DNA of 28,781 nt from Sphingomonas sp. CCH10-B3. Lineage in GTDB: Bacteria; Pseudomonadota; Alphaproteobacteria; Sphingomonadales; Sphingomonadaceae. Shown in pieces: positions 8,240-13,575 of this stretch. Both the position numbers and the translations under genes were made by a program. The stretch covers positions 1 through 28,781 of the forward strand of contig NZ_LSIJ01000088.1 of NCBI RefSeq assembly GCF_001556185.1, given 5' to 3'. Numbering within the stretch: the first letter of the stretch is position 1; each line of letters starts with the position of its first letter. The notes beneath the pieces are model-generated. The model worked only from the letters and a program-made list of their open reading frames with translations, searched no databases and was not told the DNA's origin.

Positions 8240-8404
8240 ATGTCACTCACCATCGCACAGCGTCACGCCTGGAGCCTCGCCCGCACCTTGATGGTCTGCG
8301 TCACCCTGTTCCACGCCGGTAACGGCTTCGGCGCAGTTCCCTCGTCCGAATTCGATGGCGATGCCGACAGCGTGATCCAAGAATATGACCCGTTCAATCC
8401 CTGA
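8240..8404 (+). CDS. Small hypothetical protein, 54 aa
   Basis: I do not recognise the family. The ATG at 8240 has AGGAG 7 bases upstream, which supports a real gene despite its size. The N-terminus is basic (MSLTIAQRHAWSLARTL), followed by a hydrophobic stretch (LMVCVTLFHAGNGFGAV, about residues 16-32) and an acidic, proline-ended tail (DGDADSVIQEYDPFNP). This reads as a single membrane anchor or an uncleaved or cleaved signal with a short acidic exposed tail. It stands alone, flanked by hairpins on both sides, and precedes the small membrane protein gene by 144 bp. The function is unknown; the start is well supported, the topology only tentative. Confidence 0.6.
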   Translation: MSLTIAQRHAWSLARTLMVCVTLFHAGNGFGAVPSSEFDGDADSVIQEYDPFNP

Positions 8405-8406
8405 CC

Positions 8407-8458
8407 GCGCAAATTTGCGCTGCGCCGCCTGGCTGGATGCCCATCGGGTATTCCAGCC
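8407..8458. terminator. Palindrome plus long hairpin after the 54-aa gene
   Basis: Right after the stop lies GCGCAAATTTGCGC (8407-8420), a perfect 14-bp palindrome. It is followed by GGCTGGA (8431-8437) pairing with TCCAGCC (8452-8458), whose loop extends the stem through TGCCC-ATC-GGGTA. There is no T-run, so intrinsic termination is not certain. An alternative role is RNA stabilisation or control of the next gene. Confidence 0.4.
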
Positions 8459-8548
8459 GATGCGCATTTCTGCTATGGATTCCATGCACATTGCGCTGCG
8501 GTGGAGGTGGAGAGCGCGTCCCTTGCCCTTGGTTCCAAGGAGGACGCC

Positions 8549-8953
8549 ATGCTGATCGGCTTTGCCCTGATAATCGTCGCAGTATTCCTTTGCTGCGCGC
8601 TTCTATTCCGCCTTTCGATCTACGCCTTACCGTTATTCGTCGCGTTTCTTGCGGGTTCGGCGACTTACCGCACCGACAGCGGCATTCTCGCTGCGCTCGC
8701 CGCCGCAGCCATATCTGCGATCATCCTGCTTGCTGCAGCCCGGTTAGCACTGGCGTTTGCTAAGTCCGAACTGACACGTGCTGCGGTCGGCGTCACCTTT
8801 GCCGCGCCCGCAGCTGTTGCGGGCTATCACGCAGTGCATGGCATTGCGGCGGCGACCATGCCGCCAAGTGCATGGCAACTCGCCTTATCACTGCTCGGCG
8901 CTGCGATAATCGCGGCTGCATCCTGGACGCAATGGAGCCGCGCCCGTCCCTAG
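8549..8953 (+). CDS. Small multi-spanning membrane protein, 134 aa
   Basis: A strong ribosome binding site, AAGGAGG (8537-8543), lies 5 bases before the ATG at 8549, so this start replaces the longer open frame from 8501. The protein is dominated by hydrophobic segments: about residues 2-20, 22-37, 44-64, 75-100 and 109-127, giving four or five predicted membrane spans. It ends in a short basic tail (WSRARP). No catalytic motif is visible and I do not recognise the family. In sphingomonad mobile elements small membrane proteins of this kind often sit near DUF736 genes; a role in conjugation or surface exclusion would be speculation. A strong GC-rich hairpin follows the stop. Confidence 0.7.
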   Translation: MLIGFALIIVAVFLCCALLFRLSIYALPLFVAFLAGSATYRTDSGILAALAAAAISAIILLAAARLALAFAKSELTRAAVGVTFAAPAAVAGYHAVHGIAAATMPPSAWQLALSLLGAAIIAAASWTQWSRARP

Positions 8954-8968
8954 CTTTTTCATTTTCCA

Positions 8969-8998
8969 AGCCCCGCTCGGCACATGCCCGGCGGGGCT
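8969..8998 (+). terminator. GC-rich hairpin after the membrane protein gene
   Basis: AGCCCCGC (8969-8976) pairs with GCGGGGCT (8991-8998), and inner CGG/CCG pairs extend the stem. It lies 15 bases after the stop. It closely resembles the hairpin at 9897-9924 behind the DUF736 gene, so both are probably copies of one terminator type. A classical T-run is missing. Confidence 0.55.
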
Positions 8999-9564
8999 CG
9001 CACAGCCAAATCGGCCAGTACGAGGCAGGCGTTGTGTTCGAGTGGCAGTTTCTGCGTCCCTCTTCTTGGGTCAGGTTGGTCTGGGCGTTTGCGCGGTCGA
9101 AGCGAGGCCGAGAATCCGCAGTCGGTTTTGGGCTGGCTAGTGGCGGACCGATTGCGCTGATCTCAATCAGGCCCGGATTGGCGCATGGCCGTTGCCGATA
9201 TCTGCGATTGCAGTGACGACTAGGCAGCACACCCGTGACGACACCTTTCTCATCGCCGTTCGGTCTTGGAAGTCCGGGAAGTGCCATGGCTCCCGATCAA
9301 GTGTCATCCGAGCCCAATGCCGCCTCTTCAATGGCTTTGGTTGGCAGGGGATGGCTTCGCCGCTTGATCCCTTGCTGCAACGCCGTCTGCACCGACTTTC
9401 TTCCCCTGGGCGTGCCGCCCATTCCTCGCGAGGCAAGAAAGCCGTCTGGCCGTCGTCCTCCACTGCGTTTCGGCCGTTCCGGTGCAGCGGGCGCAAGCCC
9501 CCGCCTTCAACCAGCCATCGAGGCCGCGATGGGCGCGGGTTCGACCAACTTGAAGGAATGCATC
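8999..9564. other. Gene-free region leading into the first DUF736 gene
   Basis: About 570 bp without a supported gene; open frames here lack family features and good ribosome binding sites. The second half holds the leader described for DUF736: an inverted repeat (9396-9402 with 9435-9441), the TCCTCCACTGCGTTTCGG element (9456-9473) and the small hairpin GGGC-GCAA-GCCC just behind it. Confidence 0.5.
9396..9475 (+). promoter_or_regulatory. Leader element shared with the DUF2493 gene
   Basis: CTTTCTT (9396-9402) pairs with AAGAAAG (9435-9441) across a 32-nt loop, and 14 nt later comes TCCTCCACTGCGTTTCGG (9456-9473). In front of the DUF2493 gene an 11-bp stem with a 34-nt loop is followed 10 nt later by TCCTCCGCTGCGCTTCGG (3142-3159). 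The two 18-mers differ at two positions. The arms differ in sequence but keep pairing, which hints at a conserved structure. Confidence 0.45.
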
Positions 9565-9885
9565 ATGGCCAACATCGGAACTTTCACCAAGACCGGCAAC
9601 GAATACAAGGGCGAGATCGTCACCATGTCGGTGCAGCAGAAGAACGTCCGCATCGTCCCCGATACCAGCGACAACGAAAATGCGCCGTCGCACCGGGTTT
9701 TCGTCGGCCGCGCGGAAATCGGCGCCGCCTGGACCAAGACCTCCAACGAAGGCCGCGAGTATCTCTCGGTCAAGCTCGACGATCCCAGCTTCACCGCTCC
9801 CATCTTTGCCAACCTCTTCGATGACGAAGACGGCAAGAGCTTCAATCTGATCTGGTCGCGCGCCCGCCGCACCAACGGCGACTGA
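9565..9885 (+). CDS. DUF736 family protein
   Basis: A 106-aa DUF736 protein. Family features: the MANIGTFTKTGNEYKGEI start, the central VPDTSDNENAPSHRV segment, IGAAWTKTSNEGREYLSVKLDDPSF, and the end NLIWSRARR. Members are small cytosolic proteins, nearly always encoded on alphaproteobacterial conjugative elements near relaxase and TraF genes; their function is not established. The ATG at 9565 has GAAGGA 7 bases upstream, while the open frame to 9235 runs through structured leader DNA. A second DUF736 gene lies at 14155 inside the transfer operon; the two proteins differ clearly in the central segment. The gene stands alone between a structured leader and a perfect 13-bp terminator stem. Confidence 0.9.
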   Translation: MANIGTFTKTGNEYKGEIVTMSVQQKNVRIVPDTSDNENAPSHRVFVGRAEIGAAWTKTSNEGREYLSVKLDDPSFTAPIFANLFDDEDGKSFNLIWSRARRTNGD

Positions 9886-9896
9886 CCGCACAGCCA

Positions 9897-9924
9897 GCCC
9901 CGCCCGGCACCTGCCGGGCGGGGC
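9897..9924. terminator. Perfect 13-bp-stem hairpin between convergent genes
   Basis: GCCCCGCCCGGCA (9897-9909) and TGCCGGGCGGGGC (9912-9924) are exact complements with a 2-nt gap. It lies between the DUF736 stop (+) and the end of the Xre gene (-), so it can act as a bidirectional terminator. Only a loose pyrimidine-rich stretch follows. Confidence 0.65.
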
Positions 9925-9934
9925 ATCGGCTTCC

Positions 9935-10162
9935 TTATTGATCAAATCCAGCGGGGGGATCGGCGAGAAGGTAAGCTGGCTTTACATCAAGGGCCTGCGC
10001 AGTCTCATGGATCGAGAGGAGCGTGGCATTCTGACTGCCGCGTTCAATCATGCTGACATAGGCGCGATCAACACCCATCCGTTCGGCCACCGCTTCCTGG
10101 CTCAAGCCAGCGGCGATGCGATAGTAGCGCACATTGGCACCGAACAGTTTGCGGATGTCCAT
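9935..10162 (-). CDS. qseC: Xre-family HTH regulator, QseC-like
   Basis: A 75-aa protein made almost entirely of an Xre helix-turn-helix: VRYYRIAAGLSQEAVAERMG followed by VDRAYVSMIERGSQNATL. In ICEMlSymR7A of Mesorhizobium, QseC is a small Xre protein transcribed divergently from qseM; it binds operators between the two genes and produces a bistable switch. Here the same divergent pair occurs, 172 bp apart, next to FseA and RdfS homologues, which is the basis for the symbol. The intergenic region carries a palindromic double -10 element and a longer inverted repeat that may be the operators. The HTH assignment is secure; orthology with QseC rests on size and gene order. Confidence 0.8.
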   Translation of the reverse strand: MDIRKLFGANVRYYRIAAGLSQEAVAERMGVDRAYVSMIERGSQNATLLSIHETAQALDVKPAYLLADPPAGFDQ

Positions 10163-10198
10163 CCGCAGCTTAGAAACCGGTCGCGTATTCTCGTGCTA

Positions 10199-10212
10199 CG
10201 TATTATAATACG
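10199..10212. promoter_or_regulatory. Palindrome with TATAAT readable on both strands
   Basis: CGTATTATAATACG is a perfect 14-bp palindrome 37 bp upstream of the qseC-like start. It contains TATAAT on both strands (10204-10209 on the plus strand), so it may be a -10 element that is also an operator. Good -35 partners were not found. Confidence 0.45.
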
Positions 10213-10261
10213 CGGAGGGGCGCGGTGCTCAGGCCGAATTCGATTTCGACCCCTGTGAGAG

Positions 10262-10305
10262 CTTATCCTCACGAGCGCAGAAGTCTCTCCGCATGAGGGG
10301 ATAAG
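10262..10305. promoter_or_regulatory. Imperfect inverted repeat, candidate QseC operator
   Basis: CTTATCCTCACGAGCGCAG (10262-10280) and the reverse complement of 10287-10305 agree over most of their length, apart from a two-base insertion. It lies 30 bp before the qseM-like start. This suits a dimeric Xre repressor controlling qseM, in line with the QseC operators known in Mesorhizobium. It is not proven here. Confidence 0.4.
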
Positions 10306-10334
10306 ATTAGTTTTCGCCATTTTGGAGGGTCTTC

Positions 10335-10652
10335 ATGCTAGGAGAGAGGGCATGCCGAAACGAGTCGAAACTGAAGGCTCGGACCATGACGATCGTTCCT
10401 TTTGAAGACAGCCCGCCCCTCTCGGATACGGTAACGCCGTATGACGAGCGCCATTTTGTCACATATTTACGGCTACTTGACGCCGCCGATGAAGGTGCGG
10501 ACTGGACCGAAGTTGTGCAGATCGTCTTTGGGATCGATCCTGCCCTGGAACCGGTCCGGGCGCGTCAGGTCCATGAGACCCACCTCGACCGAGCACGCTG
10601 GATGACGTCCCACGGCTACCGACATCTGCTCGATAAAAAGCAAAAAGGCTGA
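10335..10652 (+). CDS. qseM: QseM-like antiactivator (DUF2285-type small protein)
   Basis: A 105-aa protein; from residue 26 on it matches the small alphaproteobacterial ICE family with the pattern TPYDERHFVTYLRLLDA...EGADWTEVV...IDPALEPVRA...HLDRARWMTSHGYRHLL. In Mesorhizobium, QseM of this type binds and inhibits both TraR and FseA and so keeps ICE transfer off. Here it is divergent from an Xre gene and just ahead of the split fseA, the same order of parts. GGAGGG (10324-10329) lies 5 bases before the ATG at 10335; the ATG at 10386, with GAAGG at 8 bases, is a serious alternative and would give 88 aa closer to the family core. No traR or traI is in the window, so FseA may be the main target. 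Confidence 0.75.
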   Translation: MLGERACRNESKLKARTMTIVPFEDSPPLSDTVTPYDERHFVTYLRLLDAADEGADWTEVVQIVFGIDPALEPVRARQVHETHLDRARWMTSHGYRHLLDKKQKG

Positions 10653-10809
10653 ATTCTCGGACACGGATTGGACCCCTTGCACTAAACGCTCCGTCAGAAT
10701 TTCTGCGCCTCCGGGCATAAGCATCCCCAGATTTTGATACTTGCGGCTTACCCTTGGTTAACAAAGACTTGATGCTTGGCCTTTTTGCCTGTGTTTTGCA
10801 GGGGTCTCT

Positions 10810-11103
10810 ATGCCCGGTGGTTCGTCATGGCGGTCACCATCGACCGCGGATCAATATCGCGATCACGACTATGCGGACTTCGCGCAGGAATTCCTGCACC
10901 GTAATGCTGATTACCGCCGCGATTTTGCCGAAACCCAAGAGCGCATTGCTCGCTTCCCATCGGTCGAACACAATGAAAAGGAGGGCCTGTCCCGGCGATG
11001 GGGCCTGAGCTTTCCCCACCGATCCGCAAGCAAATCCGCGCCAGAGCCCGGCCCATTGGTCGCCCAGCGCATCGCCCGACGTGATTATCGTCGAAACTGC
11101 TAA
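10810..11103 (+). CDS. fseA: fseA first half (DUF6499 domain, Msi172-like, zero frame)
   Basis: Zero-frame product of 97 aa. Residues 5-68 form a DUF6499 domain (W..PSTADQYRDHDYADFAQEFLHRNADYRRDF), ending in the RRWGLSF motif. After Phe68 the zero frame turns into a basic sequence without family character and stops at 11103, while the +1 frame continues the family. In ICEMlSymR7A, msi172 and msi171 are fused by +1 frameshifting when tRNA-Phe slips from UUU to UUC, making the activator FseA. Here the same Phe codon is TTT followed by C. AGGGG (10800-10804) precedes the ATG at 5 bases. The short product may be the majority product; the fusion would have about 257 aa. Confidence 0.8.
   Translation: MPGGSSWRSPSTADQYRDHDYADFAQEFLHRNADYRRDFAETQERIARFPSVEHNEKEGLSRRWGLSFPHRSASKSAPEPGPLVAQRIARRDYRRNC
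11011..11014 (+). promoter_or_regulatory. fseA: Predicted +1 ribosomal frameshift site TTTC in fseA
   Basis: Zero-frame codons are CTG AGC TTT CCC. A +1 slip of tRNA-Phe from TTT (11011-11013) to TTC (11012-11014) moves reading to CCC ACC GAT CCG, giving F-P-T-D-P, the continuation expected in the fused family. This equals the UUU-to-UUC slip published for Mesorhizobium fseA. No pseudoknot was sought in detail. Confidence 0.7.
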
Positions 11104-11584
11104 CCCGGCCCCCCCGCTGATATGGCTGTCCAGCTGCAAGCCGCTGGCAGAGGTGTCGACATCCGACGGCAAGCATCTTGTTTACGCTAGGGACAGCTAC
11201 AGACTGCGACTTTGCGTTCGTTTCAGGTCCGCCCTGCCCGTTCCCGCCGTCTCGATACCCTGCGATGAGACATATGAATTGCGCATCGCGGCTGTCACCC
11301 GCATGCACCTGATAGCCCGCACTAACAGCGCCTTACCCCAGAGCGCTCACGTCATGACACGCAATCAACGGCTACGGTTGACCCGCTTCCTCGCCATCCA
11401 CGATGCGCTCGAAGCGGGCGCCTCTTCGCGGGACCTCGCCTACGGCCTGATCATTCCCAACCACCACCGACTTGTCGGTGCGACCTGGAAAGCCTCGAGT
11501 GAGCGGCGGCAGGTTCTTCGGCTGATCGCCCAAGCGCGCAGCCTCGTCTCCGGCGGATTTCGCGATATCCTCTTACACCGCTGA
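11015..11584 (+). CDS. fseA: fseA second half (DUF2285/RovC-like domain, Msi171-like, +1 frame)
   Basis: This frame carries the C-terminal half of FseA and is open from the slip site to 11584 (189 codons). It begins PTDPQANPRQSPAHW, the usual link after the RWGLxF motif, and ends in a DUF2285 domain (about 11360-11575): RNQRLRLTRFLAIHDALEAG, ASSRDLAYGL, TWKASSERRQVLRLI and LVSGGFRDIL. This domain is related to the DNA-binding region of RovC. Internal ATGs exist (11081 on), but none has a convincing ribosome binding site, so expression by frameshifting is more likely than separate initiation. The Mesorhizobium counterpart activates rdfS, and an rdfS-like gene follows 130 bp downstream. A simple mutational frameshift cannot be excluded from one sequence. 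Confidence 0.75.
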   Translation, partial: PTDPQANPRQSPAHWSPSASPDVIIVETANPAPPLIWLSSCKPLAEVSTSDGKHLVYARDSYRLRLCVRFRSALPVPAVSIPCDETYELRIAAVTRMHLIARTNSALPQSAHVMTRNQRLRLTRFLAIHDALEAGASSRDLAYGLIIPNHHRLVGATWKASSERRQVLRLIAQARSLVSGGFRDILLHR

Positions 11585-11595
11585 CCGAGACATTC

Positions 11596-11632
11596 GGGGT
11601 GACAAATTACGGCACGCGCATTCGGTCACTCC
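11596..11632 (+). promoter_or_regulatory. Imperfect inverted repeat upstream of rdfS
   Basis: GGGGTGAC (11596-11603) and GTCACTCC (11625-11632) pair at 7 of 8 positions, about 85-120 bp before the rdfS start. The upstream region of rdfS is where FseA would act, so this is a candidate activator site. There is no known FseA consensus to compare with here. Confidence 0.25.
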
Positions 11633-11714
11633 CTGCCCATGCCAATCCTCCGCCAAAGCTCGCGAACCCCAGCGACAGCCCGCTGCTGCTGCCAACCTTC
11701 GCCGGAGCCTTGCC

Positions 11715-11987
11715 ATGGATGCCAGACCCACCCCCGTGACTGCACGATTTTTGCGGACGCCTGATGCTGCAGTGCACCTCGGGCTTTCGGCCCGCACCCT
11801 TGAAAAGCACCGCTGTTTCGGGACGGGGCCGGTCTATCGCAAGCTCGGTGGCCGGATCGTCTATGCGGTGACAGATCTCGACGCATGGGCAGAGCAAGGG
11901 CTGCGGCGGTCAACCAGCGATCCCGGCAACGGCATCGTCCACCCAGCCAAGCGTCTTGATGGCTATACTCCGCCGGTCCGGCGCTAA
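11715..11987 (+). CDS. rdfS: RdfS-like excisionase (AlpA/MerR-type HTH)
   Basis: A 90-aa protein with a winged-HTH of the AlpA/excisionase class: RFLRTPDAAVHLGLSARTLEKHR, then GTGPVYRKLGGRIVYAVTDLDAWAE. The tail is short and basic. In ICEMlSymR7A RdfS is the recombination directionality factor that makes the integrase excise the element and whose gene heads the transfer operon; here too it directly precedes repA, traF and relaxase genes. GGAG (11704-11707) lies 7 bases before the ATG. Because RdfS-family proteins also occur on plasmids without an integrase, it may act here as a transcriptional regulator of the operon. No integrase is in the window to decide between these. Confidence 0.78.
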   Translation: MDARPTPVTARFLRTPDAAVHLGLSARTLEKHRCFGTGPVYRKLGGRIVYAVTDLDAWAEQGLRRSTSDPGNGIVHPAKRLDGYTPPVRR

Positions 11988-11995
11988 GGCACGCG

Positions 11996-12889
11996 ATGCG
12001 ACGCCTGTCCGCCTTCCCAGCCAAGCCTGCTCAGCTTGACCTGTTCATGTCCCAAGGCCGCGATATTGCCGCGCGCGACGCGCAGGACCTGATGGCTTGG
12101 CCGTTCTTTAGCCTCGCCAAATCAAAGCGAGTCCGTCCGATCGATTTCCGGATGGGTGAGGTTTCGATCCTCGTCGAGGCGACAGCCGAACATGGCATGG
12201 CGACTATCTGGGACGCTGATGTCCTCATCTGGGTAGCGAGCCAGATCGTCGAAGCGCGCGATGCCGGTCGGCCTACCTCGCGGTTGATCGCCGCGACCCC
12301 GCACGAGATCCTTGCCTTCACCAGGCGAGGCACAGGCAAAGCCAGCTATGAGCGGCTGAAGGCCGGGCTGGATCGCCTGCAATCGACCACCATCGCGACC
12401 TCCATCCGCCAGCATGATGCGCGGCGGCGGCACCGCTTTTCGTGGATCAATGAGTGGAAGGAGCGTCTCGATCATTCGGGTCGCGCGCTCGGGATCGAGA
12501 TGATCATTCCTGACTGGTTCTACGAAGGCGTGATCAATCAGGCGCTCGTGCTCACCATTGATGCCGATTATTTCGCACTAACCGGTGGTCTGGAGCGCTG
12601 GCTTTATCGCCTCGTGCGCAAGCATGGCGGCAAACAGCGCGGAGGCTGGAGCTTCGACTTCCAGCATCTGCACATGAAGTCAGGTGCGCTCTCCCCGCCC
12701 AAACGCTTCGCATTCGAGCTGCGCGACATTGTCCGCCGCCAAGCGCTGCCGGGATACACGCTTACCATCGAACATGCGCTCGGCCGCGAACGGTTGAACT
12801 TTGTCGCTGTCCGGCCCGATCCGTTCGACGCCGCAATGCGCCGTCTCGGACTGCGCTCTAGCAACCATCACCCTGTGGATATGTCATGA
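11996..12889 (+). CDS. repA: Replication initiator protein A (RepA, RPA family)
   Basis: A 297-aa protein of the RPA (RepA) plasmid initiator family, of usual length. Recognisable blocks: AQLDLFMSQGRDIAARDAQDLMAWPFFSLAKSKR near the start, IWDADVLIWVASQI (about residue 75), HEILAFTRRGTGKASYERLKAGLDRL, RFSWINEW, and LYRLVRKHGG in the second half. These proteins bind iterons and open a plasmid origin. The gene is followed at once by three iteron-like repeats (12897-12960) and two DnaA-box-like sites, so a working origin next to it is likely. It starts 8 bases after the rdfS stop and is the second gene of that operon. Its presence suits either a plasmid or an ICE that replicates after excision. 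Confidence 0.92.
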   Translation: MRRLSAFPAKPAQLDLFMSQGRDIAARDAQDLMAWPFFSLAKSKRVRPIDFRMGEVSILVEATAEHGMATIWDADVLIWVASQIVEARDAGRPTSRLIAATPHEILAFTRRGTGKASYERLKAGLDRLQSTTIATSIRQHDARRRHRFSWINEWKERLDHSGRALGIEMIIPDWFYEGVINQALVLTIDADYFALTGGLERWLYRLVRKHGGKQRGGWSFDFQHLHMKSGALSPPKRFAFELRDIVRRQALPGYTLTIEHALGRERLNFVAVRPDPFDAAMRRLGLRSSNHHPVDMS

Positions 12890-13063
12890 TGCAGCACGGA
12901 CTATCAGGAACCGCCCCGCTCGGACCATCAGGAACCGGAAGTTCGGACTATCGGGAACCGAAACGTCGTCCAAAGCGCCGAAAAACATCAGCAATTTGCG
13001 CCCTTAACTATCCTAACAAAGAATCCTTCGGATTCTTGCTAACGGCTGCGAGCCTGTGGACAA
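12874..13063 (+). other. Candidate replication origin (oriV) downstream of repA
   Basis: Elements in order: a DnaA-box-like TGTGGATAT (12874-12882), three iterons (12897-12913, 12921-12937, 12944-12960), an AT-richer stretch, a perfect 8-bp stem AAGAATCC-TTC-GGATTCTT (13019-13037), and a second DnaA-box-like TGTGGACAA (13055-13063). Each box differs from TGTGGATAA by one base. This is a normal arrangement for an iteron origin beside its initiator gene. Confidence 0.6.
12897..12960 (+). repeat. Three iteron-like direct repeats
   Basis: CGGACTATCAGGAACCG, CGGACCATCAGGAACCG and CGGACTATCGGGAACCG start at 12897, 12921 and 12944, each differing from the consensus CGGAC(T/C)ATC(A/G)GGAACCG at no more than one position. 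Spacing is 24 and 23 bp, about two helix turns. They begin 7 bp after the repA stop and are probably RepA binding sites. Confidence 0.8.
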
Positions 13064-13101
13064 AAAGCGGGGCGGACCCCGAAAGGCCTGCCGGTACGAG
13101 G

Positions 13102-13575
13102 ATGGGTGATGACCCGCAGCTGACCCATGTGACGCTGGTCTGGCGCGAGGGCCAGCATGAGGACTGGATCAAATTCGGTAACCCCGTTGCCGAACGGATC
13201 CGCAGCCGTAGCGAGCGGATCGAAAGCTATATGGCGGGCCAGGTGTTCGCTTTGGTCCGCTGGGCGTCCAACGATTATGGCACCGTCCGTTCAACCTTGG
13301 ACATCGTACAAGCTGTCGGCCTAGGCGAGCATTGCGCAACCGTGCCGCAGGTCGACCCCGGCGGAGAACTGCTGCTTTCGGTCCATGGCTGGCCCAAGGT
13401 CGCGCAAGTCTTCCGCCTTATCGATGCCATCGAAGCGTCAGGCATAGACCCCTGCGGTGTTGCTCCGGAACATTGGCGACACATCCACAACAGGATGGCG
13501 GGCCGACTTACACCGCGTGAATACACGCCCGCGCGGCACCAAGCCTGGCTCCAGCGCAAGGCACTTTTGCCATGA
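13102..13575 (+). CDS. DUF2840 family protein
   Basis: A 157-aa DUF2840 protein. Family segments: LTHVTLVWREGQHEDWIKFG near the start, FALVRWASNDYGTVRSTLDI, VQAVGLGE, the GGELLLSVHGWPKV block and the end GIDPCGVAPEHWRHIHNRM. Function is unknown; such genes lie between repA/parA and traF in many alphaproteobacterial ICEs and plasmids. The frame is open back to 12886, but that part runs across the iterons and hairpin, so the ATG at 13102 is used. It has no well-spaced ribosome binding site (GAAAGG is 15 bases away), so the exact start is open. Its stop overlaps the TraF start (ATGA), showing translational coupling. No parA gene is found between repA and this gene. Confidence 0.85.
   Translation: MGDDPQLTHVTLVWREGQHEDWIKFGNPVAERIRSRSERIESYMAGQVFALVRWASNDYGTVRSTLDIVQAVGLGEHCATVPQVDPGGELLLSVHGWPKVAQVFRLIDAIEASGIDPCGVAPEHWRHIHNRMAGRLTPREYTPARHQAWLQRKALLP

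Noticed and set aside
9235..9564. N-terminal extension of the first DUF736 gene
   Set aside because: The family starts at MANIGTF, which has its own ribosome binding site; the upstream part is structured leader DNA.
11081..11584. Independent gene starting at the ATG at 11081
   Set aside because: The family sequence continues upstream in the same frame to the TTTC slip site, so a separate start would cut the protein; no good ribosome binding site is present.
12886..13101. N-terminal extension of the DUF2840 gene to the ATG at 12886
   Set aside because: The DNA consists of iterons and a hairpin, and the translated extension is repetitive and foreign to the family.
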